From an uncultured Opitutaceae bacterium (GTDB lineage Bacteria > Verrucomicrobiota > Verrucomicrobiia > Opitutales > Opitutaceae): 36,486 nucleotides of DNA. The notes beneath the pieces were generated by a model, which had not been told where the DNA came from, ran no database searches, and saw only the letters and a list, made by a program, of their open reading frames with translations. Shown piece after piece: positions 30,830 to 36,486 of this stretch. The stretch lies in contig CALFNN010000023.1 of the NCBI GenBank assembly GCA_937902925.1, positions 1-36,486 on the forward strand, written 5' to 3'. Positions within the stretch are counted from its first letter, which is position 1. Each line of letters starts with the position of its first letter. A program made the translations under genes and the position numbers.

Positions 30830-31639
30830 TCAGACCGGCGATTTGCCGTCCGGCGTTCGCGCGTGCCGGGCCGCTTGTCGTTGCTCGAAGCCGGGGCGGA
30901 CCACACGGCCGTCGGCGTCGACCCGCACCACGCCGAGTCGCACCGCCGCGAGCACGAGCTTCGCGCTCGTCGGCACGTCGAGTTTGCGCATGAGATTCGC
31001 GCGGTGCATCTGGATCGTCGCCTCGCTCAACCCCAACCGCGCCGCGGCCTCCTGGTTGTCACTCCCGTCGCCGACGACGGACAGGACCTGCAGTTCGCCC
31101 GGCGTGAGTCGTCGCGCCAGCATGCCGTCGATGCGCTGATTCACCATCCGCCGCGCCAGCGTCGGGCTGACGTAGCCGCGCCCGTCCGCCACCTGTCGCA
31201 GGGCGCCGACCAGAGCCTCCGCTCCTTCCTCGAACGGATCGAAAAATCCGTCGAACCGTGCCGCGCGCAGGGCACCCAGCGAATGCTCGTCCTTGCGCCC
31301 CGAGACGACGAAGACCCGCGCGGCGAGCCGTTCGCGCACGATCGCTTCCAGCACGTCGACGCCGTCCATGTCCGCAAACGTCAACCCGAGGAGCGCGAAA
31401 TCCGCCGGCAGGCGCCGCAGGGTCGCAAGCACCTCGCCACCCGTCCGGCAACCCTCGACGGCGATTCCAGGAAAGGCGCGCTGACAGGCGCGCTGCAGCG
31501 CCTCGGCATAGAGGCCGTCCCATTTCGCCACCACGATCCGGCTCAGCTCGGTCAGCGGCAGCGGCTCGCCCACCATGGCGACGAACGTTTCGTCCTGGGC
31601 GTAGACAAGCGACGGGGCGTCCGGCGGCAACGGGGACAT
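30830..31639 (-). CDS. LuxR-type transcription factor with degenerate receiver domain
   Basis: The 269-residue protein has a C-terminal LuxR/NarL helix-turn-helix (about 178-240: LTPGELQVLSVVGDG, QEAAARLGLSEATIQMHRAN). The part before it has the length and strand pattern of a receiver domain, but the phosphorylation site in LLGLTFADMDGVDVL (83-97) is Gly85 where Asp is expected. The acidic pair at the domain start is replaced (AKWDG, 38-42) and the conserved Lys is Asp134 (FFDPFEE). It therefore probably does not respond to a histidine kinase and may sense another signal or be always active. ATG at 31639 was chosen. It is divergent from the GH28 lipoprotein gene (174 bp), a possible target. 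Confidence 0.85.
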   Translation of the reverse strand: MSPLPPDAPSLVYAQDETFVAMVGEPLPLTELSRIVVAKWDGLYAEALQRACQRAFPGIAVEGCRTGGEVLATLRRLPADFALLGLTFADMDGVDVLEAIVRERLAARVFVVSGRKDEHSLGALRAARFDGFFDPFEEGAEALVGALRQVADGRGYVSPTLARRMVNQRIDGMLARRLTPGELQVLSVVGDGSDNQEAAARLGLSEATIQMHRANLMRKLDVPTSAKLVLAAVRLGVVRVDADGRVVRPGFEQRQAARHARTPDGKSPV

Positions 31640-31812
31640 GCTGGAAACCCGAAGCAGGCCGTTGCCACGGGCCGGTGGCAACGGTCGAAACCCCCCAGCG
31701 GACCGGCGTCGCGACCGCGACCGTCAATCCGCGGCCACGGCGCCCGGTTTAAGAAGTTAACCAAATTCGCGGTTTACACCCGCACCGCAGGCGGGAACGC
31801 TATTTCCATCCC

Positions 31813-33546
31813 ATGAAGAAAAACCCCCTCGTTCCCGCTGGCGCCGTGGCGTGCGCAGCCCTGCTGTGTTTCGGCGGCTGCGCCATGACCGCCGCGGTCT
31901 CGGTGCCACCCGCCACCGCCCCGTCGACCTTCGACGTGAAGGCCTACGGCGCCACCGGTGACGGCAAGACGCTCGACACGGCCGCGATCAACAAGGCGAT
32001 CGACGCGGCGGCGGCGGCCGGCGGGGGCACGGTGGAATTTCCGGCGGGAGATTACTTGAGTTACTCGATCCATCTAAAGAGCCACGTGGCGCTCCACCTG
32101 GGCATCGGAGCGACGATCGTCGCGGCCGAACCGACCGCCGATCTCGCGGTGGGATTCGACGCACCGGAACCGAACCCGGTCACCGAGCAATACGAGGACT
32201 TCGGCCACTCCCACTGGCACAACAGCCTCATCTGGGGCGAGAACCTCGAGGATATCGCGATCTACGGTCCCGGAAAAATTTTCGGCCGCGGCCTCTCCCG
32301 CGGCTCGAACCGTCGCGATGTGCTGCCCGAGGAACGCACGCTGCCGGGCGACGGCCGGCCCGAGCTCGCCGCCCCCGAGCGCGCGCGCCTGAATCTCGCG
32401 CTGCCGGAAAGCGCCCGCGCCGCGATCGCCGCGGTGAAGTCCGGGCCGTTCGGTTATCCCGGCCGCGACACCCTCCCCGCCGGCGTCGGCAACAAGTCCA
32501 TCGCGTTGAAAAACTGCCACAACGTCATCTTCCGCGACTTCACCATCTATCACGGCGGGCACTTCGCGATCCTCGCGACCGGCGTCGACAACTGGCTGTG
32601 CGACGGCCTCAAGATCGACACCAATCGCGACGGCATCGACTTCGACTGCTGCCAGAATGTCCGCGTCGCCAACTGCACCGTGAACTCGCCCTACGACGAC
32701 GGCATCTGCCCGAAGGCGTCGTTCGGACTCGGCTACGTGCGCCCGACGGAAAACGTCACAATCACCAACTGCCAGGTGAGCGGCTACGACGAGGGCACGC
32801 TGCTGGACGGCACGCGCCAGCGCAAGGTGATGGGCGAAGGCGGCACCGGTCGCATCAAGTGTGGCACCGAGGCCAACGGCGGCTTCCGCAATATCACGAT
32901 CTCGAACTGCGTCTTCGAGTATTGCCGCGGCCTGGCCTTCGAGGAGGTCGATGGCGGCTCGATGGAGGATATCACCGTCTCGAACATCACGATGCGCGAC
33001 ATCACCAATGCGCCGATCTACATCCGTCTCGGCACGCGGCTGCGCGGGCCCGAGCCGATCGCGATCGGCACCGCGCGCCGGATCAAGATCAGCAACGTTG
33101 TGGCGCACAATGTCGCCGCCCAAAGCGGCGTGCTCATCGTCGGCGAACCCGGTCACCCGATCGAGGATCTCACGCTCGCGAACATCTTCATCGACTATGC
33201 CGGCGGCGGCACCGCCGAACAGGCGGCGCGCGAAGTGCCCGCGGAAGAACCCCAGCGCTATCCCGAACCTTCGCGCCTCGGCACGATGCCGTCGTGGGGC
33301 ATGTTTGCGCGGCACGTGAAGAACTTCGACGTGAGCCGCGTCGAGTTCCGGGCCACGAAGGACGACCTCCGCCCGACCGTGCAGCTCGACAACGTGGCGG
33401 GCGCGGCCTTTGACGCCGTGAAATTTCCCCACGCCGCCGGCGCCCCCGTCTTCGTGCTGAAAAACGTGGAGGGTTTCGCCGTCCACAACAGCCCGGGACT
33501 GCCTGAGACGAACCGCGCGGAAAAGATCGCGGCCGAGCGCCTCTGA
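31813..33546 (+). CDS. GH28-family (polygalacturonase-like) lipoprotein
   Basis: The 577-residue protein starts with MKKNPLVPAGAVACAALLCF and Cys23 (FGGC), a lipobox-like site that may anchor it in a membrane. It then has the parallel beta-helix pattern FDVKAYGATGDGKTLDTAAI (40-59), with GGGTVEFPAGDY and GATIVAA. GH28 active-site motifs are partly kept: TNRDGIDFDCC (270-280, catalytic-type Asp273/Asp276), SPYDDGICPKAS (292-303, Asp295 and Asp296) and GRIKCGTE (346-353, RIK). The GHG motif with the conserved His is not visible; the expected place reads SGYDEGTLLDG (323-333). GH28 enzymes hydrolyse galacturonan in pectin. It may act on another substituted uronan. Its stop lies 13 bp from the stop of the convergent pil-like gene. 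Confidence 0.85.
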   Translation: MKKNPLVPAGAVACAALLCFGGCAMTAAVSVPPATAPSTFDVKAYGATGDGKTLDTAAINKAIDAAAAAGGGTVEFPAGDYLSYSIHLKSHVALHLGIGATIVAAEPTADLAVGFDAPEPNPVTEQYEDFGHSHWHNSLIWGENLEDIAIYGPGKIFGRGLSRGSNRRDVLPEERTLPGDGRPELAAPERARLNLALPESARAAIAAVKSGPFGYPGRDTLPAGVGNKSIALKNCHNVIFRDFTIYHGGHFAILATGVDNWLCDGLKIDTNRDGIDFDCCQNVRVANCTVNSPYDDGICPKASFGLGYVRPTENVTITNCQVSGYDEGTLLDGTRQRKVMGEGGTGRIKCGTEANGGFRNITISNCVFEYCRGLAFEEVDGGSMEDITVSNITMRDITNAPIYIRLGTRLRGPEPIAIGTARRIKISNVVAHNVAAQSGVLIVGEPGHPIEDLTLANIFIDYAGGGTAEQAAREVPAEEPQRYPEPSRLGTMPSWGMFARHVKNFDVSRVEFRATKDDLRPTVQLDNVAGAAFDAVKFPHAAGAPVFVLKNVEGFAVHNSPGLPETNRAEKIAAERL

Positions 33547-33559
33547 CGTCCGCCGCCGA

Positions 33560-34171
33560 TCAGAACTTCAGCGTATACTCCGCGTCGTTGAGCGAGAACA
33601 TCACGCTATAGCGGGTGATCTGGCGGACCCGCAAGTGGTAGGGCTGCTCCTGCACGATGACGGTGATCACGTCGCCTTCCTTGTAGGTGCCGTCCCGGTT
33701 CGGGCCCGCGTTGATCGCCACCTGCAGCTGCTGCGAGCGACCACCGCGCTCGATGGTGCCCCGCACTTTCAGGGTGGCGACCGCCTGTTGCAGGACCACC
33801 TGATCGGAGCCCGCCGACGCGGGCGAGGGCGTTTCACCGCCGGCCGCGACGCCCCGGATGGGAGCCAACGGCGCCGCCCCGGTCGGTCGGAAAGGATTGT
33901 AGCGCGGATCGGGCGGTGGCGGCGTCTCCAACCGGCCGCTGAACAATGCTTGAATGCGATCCCGGACCTGTTGGAAGCGCGGCGAAAGCGGGACCGCGAC
34001 ACCCGGAGCCTTCGCCGCGGCAAACGCTTTCGCGGCTCCCGTCTCCTTGGGCGCGGGCGCCGCGGGCGGCACGACGGGCGCCCCGGTTGGCGCCGGAGCG
34101 GATTCGGCCGCGGACAGCCACGCGCCACAGGCGAGGCAAAGCAGCGCGGTGATGGGCTTGCGGGCCTTCAT
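33560..34171 (-). CDS. PilP-like periplasmic protein (type IV pilus/type II secretion operon)
   Basis: The 203-residue protein has a signal peptide (ITALLCLACGAWLSA, about 7-21), a Pro/Ala-rich linker (22-90), and a small C-terminal beta domain (about 120-203, ATLKVRGTIERGGRSQQLQV and GDVITVIVQEQPYHLRVRQI) as in PilP/GspC-type proteins that link the inner-membrane PilNO pair to the secretin. The start overlaps the stop of the PilO-like gene by 4 bp. Identity with PilP is by position and domain plan, not by strong sequence match. No secretin gene follows; the next gene is convergent. Confidence 0.6.
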   Translation of the reverse strand: MKARKPITALLCLACGAWLSAAESAPAPTGAPVVPPAAPAPKETGAAKAFAAAKAPGVAVPLSPRFQQVRDRIQALFSGRLETPPPPDPRYNPFRPTGAAPLAPIRGVAAGGETPSPASAGSDQVVLQQAVATLKVRGTIERGGRSQQLQVAINAGPNRDGTYKEGDVITVIVQEQPYHLRVRQITRYSVMFSLNDAEYTLKF

Positions 34172-34716
34172 TTCTTGCCGAGCAGGTCGAGCGCGAGCTC
34201 GAGGGTGATGGCGTCCGGGCCGCGCCGGTTAAATGTGAAGGAATTGATCTTCGCGAGGCGGGGGCCGGATTCGACCGCGAGCAGGAAGGACGCAACCTGC
34301 TCGTAGGTGCCGGAAATCCGCAGCGTATAGGGCACGCGACAGTAGAGCGGCGACGGGTCGGTGGTCGGCGAGTTGAGCTGGTGCAGCTCCGGGAGCCGCG
34401 ATTTCGTCTGTTCCTCGAACTTGTAGAAATACCAGAGGTTCTCCGCGAGGTTCGTCTCGATGACGAGGTTGTCCTCGATCCGGTGGGTCGCCTCGCGGAC
34501 GGCGGCCAGTTCCTGCCGCTGGGTCGAACCAGTGATCAGGAGCGCGAGCATGTCCTCTCCCTCCTTGGCGCGATCCTGGCGGGCCAGCTCGAGATCGCCA
34601 ATTTGCTGCCACAGAAACCACGAGGCCACGCCGAGACCAACGATCAGGATCGCGCAGATCGCACTGAAGGGGTTGCGCCGCAGGAAGGCGACGAAACTGG
34701 AGGCTTGGGGACTCAT
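34168..34716 (-). CDS. PilO-like inner-membrane protein
   Basis: The 182-residue protein has one membrane helix (about 18-38, FSAICAILIVGLGVASWFLW), a long coiled-coil-prone stretch (QQIGDLELARQDRAKEGED and AAVREATHRIEDN) and a C-terminal alpha/beta domain with YRISG-like RVPYTLRISGTYEQVASFL (127-145). This is the PilO/GspM plan. Its start overlaps the previous stop by 4 bp, as does its stop with the next start, so it is surely translated in an operon. It would pair with the PilN-like protein to form the inner-membrane alignment platform. Confidence 0.7.
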   Translation of the reverse strand: MSPQASSFVAFLRRNPFSAICAILIVGLGVASWFLWQQIGDLELARQDRAKEGEDMLALLITGSTQRQELAAVREATHRIEDNLVIETNLAENLWYFYKFEEQTKSRLPELHQLNSPTTDPSPLYCRVPYTLRISGTYEQVASFLLAVESGPRLAKINSFTFNRRGPDAITLELALDLLGKK

Positions 34717-35315
34717 GGCTTCGCCGGCTTCAAATAGAAGGCGATTTCAAACTTGAAGACATCGCCGCTGGTCCCGCGGTCCACGGAGTTGAGCACGATC
34801 TCGCGGAACAGCGGCCCGATCTTGTCGTCGTGCGAGAGGGTCTTCACGTAGTTTCCGAGCATCATGCTGGCCCGCTCGGCGGACTCGTTGAGACTGCCGC
34901 GCATGGCGATGCCCGCCTCGCTCCAGTCGATGATGTCGATCGACATCTGATCGGGGCGCGTGCGACCGATGTTGGCCAGGAACGCGGAGACGTTGAACAC
35001 CGGCCGGACGAGTGCGTAAGCCTGGTCGATTTTCGCCGCCTCCGCCGAATACTCGCGCTGCATGCGCTGAATGTCGCGGACCTCGGCGCGGTTGTCGTTG
35101 ATGCGCTGTTCCCAGTCGCGGATCTGGTAGCGCAAGCTGAGGCTGAGGTAGAGCAACCACCCGGCAAAGATGATCGCCGCCACCGCGCCGGCGCCGAAGA
35201 GGACGTTGATGAGGAAGCGGGTGCCGACGACATTGTCGTCCGGCAATTCCTCCACCAGCCGGCAGTCGACGTGCCAGTGCGGGCTCAGCTCCAGCGGATC
35301 ACGATTTGGCTTCAT
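34713..35315 (-). CDS. PilN-like inner-membrane protein
   Basis: From ATG at 35315 the product has 200 residues. It has a cytoplasmic N-terminus of about 36 residues, one membrane helix (FLINVLFGAGAVAAIIFAGW) and a coiled-coil followed by a small domain (DQMSIDIIDWSEAGIAMRGS). That is the arrangement of PilN. In PilN the N-terminal tail binds PilM. The start lies 17 bp inside the end of the PilM-like gene. The frame is open to 35636 but the upstream part is antisense-like filler inside pilM. Confidence 0.7.
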   Translation of the reverse strand: MKPNRDPLELSPHWHVDCRLVEELPDDNVVGTRFLINVLFGAGAVAAIIFAGWLLYLSLSLRYQIRDWEQRINDNRAEVRDIQRMQREYSAEAAKIDQAYALVRPVFNVSAFLANIGRTRPDQMSIDIIDWSEAGIAMRGSLNESAERASMMLGNYVKTLSHDDKIGPLFREIVLNSVDRGTSGDVFKFEIAFYLKPAKP

Positions 35316-36345
35316 GCGTGGGCGCCAGCTGGCCGACGAGGCCGAGGGCTTGGAACCAGGAGCGGGTGGGCGGAGTGGTATCCGGGGCAAGTTGCAGGCC
35401 GACGGAAGGCATCCAGGCGGCAAGGTCCGGCGAAAGAAACTCGAGATCGACCGCGGCGCACAGCGCCTCCTCGAGCCACGCCAGGCCGGCGGGCAGGTGA
35501 CCCGCAAAAAGCGCCCCGATGGGCTGGCCGGTCTGCATCTCAAAATAATCGATGGCCGGCTTGAGGTGCCGGGTGAGGATGCGCACGAGGCGACGACTGT
35601 GAGCGCGCAACTCCTCGGTCGGCGAGTAGAGGGCATCGCGCGCGACCCCGATACCCGGCGCGCCCAGCTCCTTCATTGTCGCCTCCATGATCGAGACGAG
35701 ACCGTGCGGCAGCGTGGCGGGCGTGTGCACCCCGTCCTTGCCGAGGAAATAGACCCGCGTGTGACCCAGCCCAATCTCACAGATAACCGTGGCGTGAGGA
35801 TAGGCGGTCTCCCGCACGTGACGGGTGATGGCACCGAGCAAGGCAACCGTGCCCACCTCGAGCCGGCGAGGACGAATGCTGAGCTTTCGCAGCCGCTGCT
35901 GGGTGTCGCGCACCGAGGCCAGGGGCAATCCCAGCATCAGGCCCGGGCGGGCCGGGGTCGCCGGCGTGAACAACTCGCCGTCGACCGGACTCATGGCGCA
36001 AACGTGCCAGTCTTTCAGGGCCGGCAGCTTGGCATGCTCCGCCAGCAGGGCCGGAAGAAACTCCGGCTCGGCCAGCCGCCGGGTGTTGACGTTCTCGCGA
36101 AGCAACACGCGCTCGACGGGATGAAAACCGCAATAACCCGCGAGATAGCCCGGACCACGCTCCGTATACGCGCTCTCCAGCCAGCGGGCGATGCCATCGT
36201 CGTCGGCCGCGGGCAATTCAGTGAACGCGTCGACGACAAGTGGTTTCTCGTCGAGACGACCGAGCCGGGCCAACTGCACGCAATGCTCCGTGAGATTCAG
36301 CAGCACACCGCTGCGTTTGTTTCGCGTGAAAACCGTAAGAGCCAT
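35299..36345 (-). CDS. PilM-like actin-fold cytoplasmic protein
   Basis: The 348-residue protein has the place and general plan of PilM. The N-terminus (GVLLNLTEHCVQLARLGR, 13-30) stands where PilM has the phosphate-binding IGIDIGSSSIK-type loop, but the glycine/serine loop is lost. Later segments such as ATVICEIGLGHTRVYFLGKD and LFAGHLPAGLAWLEEAL resemble the second actin-type subdomain. It is the first gene of the PilM/N/O/P-like run visible here. ATP binding cannot be assumed. Confidence 0.65.
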   Translation of the reverse strand: MALTVFTRNKRSGVLLNLTEHCVQLARLGRLDEKPLVVDAFTELPAADDDGIARWLESAYTERGPGYLAGYCGFHPVERVLLRENVNTRRLAEPEFLPALLAEHAKLPALKDWHVCAMSPVDGELFTPATPARPGLMLGLPLASVRDTQQRLRKLSIRPRRLEVGTVALLGAITRHVRETAYPHATVICEIGLGHTRVYFLGKDGVHTPATLPHGLVSIMEATMKELGAPGIGVARDALYSPTEELRAHSRRLVRILTRHLKPAIDYFEMQTGQPIGALFAGHLPAGLAWLEEALCAAVDLEFLSPDLAAWMPSVGLQLAPDTTPPTRSWFQALGLVGQLAPTHEAKS

Positions 36346-36433
36346 GAGACAGAAACCTACACGCTCTACTACCCCGCAATTACGCCGTCACTGTCAATCC
36401 GTCGGGCCGGCAGGGCAGTCGGGGCGATGCAGC

Positions 36434-36486
36434 TCAGGGGGAGGAGGATTCGTTCCAGTTGGACACGGCGAAGGGGGTGTCGAGGC
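36434..36486 (-). CDS. 3' end of an upstream gene in the pil-like operon (partial)
   Basis: Reading the minus strand from 36484, a frame runs LDTPFAVSNWNESSSP to a TGA at 36434, 88 bp before the PilM-like start. It could be the C-terminus of a GspK- or pilin-type protein. Too little is present to name it, and it may be a chance frame. Confidence 0.35.
   Translation of the reverse strand, partial: LDTPFAVSNWNESSSP

Overview
The window looks like a piece of chromosome from a high-GC member of Verrucomicrobiota, most likely Opitutales/Opitutaceae. This is inferred from gene content, not from a marker gene. The clues are a bacterial CE15 glucuronoyl esterase, a GH28 pectinase-like lipoprotein, a giant delta-60 repeat protein, PilMNO-like genes, and the almost complete absence of Shine-Dalgarno sequences before the starts. 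Genes are dense, on both strands, mostly in short directons.

Layout. 1-4055: tRNA-Glu, purC, a CinA-family protein and a short uvrC (housekeeping). 4052-6988: two divergent secreted carbohydrate esterases, CE15 and a sialate O-acetylesterase-type SGNH enzyme. 7148-9754: a large membrane protein with a GT-C/STT3-like front and a TPR tail. 9827-15778: a secreted protein of about 1,980 residues built from about 28 delta-60 repeats. 16171-19004: a PqiA-domain membrane protein, two paralogous outer-membrane barrel proteins each followed by a similar hairpin, and an exported peroxiredoxin. 19090-21522: a kinase-fold protein and a CNNM/CorC-type transporter. 21578-24568: a cluster (minus strand) of an IolB isomerase, an ExuT-like MFS permease and a gluconate-5-dehydrogenase-like SDR, which suggests uptake and processing of a hexuronate or related sugar acid. 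24569-25928: an accessory patch holding an orphan antitoxin-like ORF, palindromic repeats, an 81-bp copy of the iolB 5' end and an AT-richer gene with a PD-(D/E)XK-like core. 25932-30688: a PIG-L deacetylase, a sugar nucleotidyltransferase-like protein, an alpha/beta hydrolase and a HutF-like amidohydrolase. 30830-33546: a LuxR-type regulator with a degenerate receiver domain, divergent from a GH28 lipoprotein. 33560-36486: the 3' end of a PilM/N/O/P-like operon.

Together the genes suit a polysaccharide-degrading heterotroph: exported esterases and a pectinase-like enzyme act on plant polymers, the MFS/IolB/SDR cluster may handle released sugar acids, and an envelope-spanning pilus or secretion system is nearby. 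The parts that most deserve a second look are the iolB-fragment/PD-(D/E)XK patch, the regulator lacking all phosphorylation residues, the UvrC without its iron-sulfur cysteines, and the HutF-like enzyme with altered active-site residues. I did not find a clearly new multi-gene system; the accessory patch at 24.5-25.9 kb is the best candidate.
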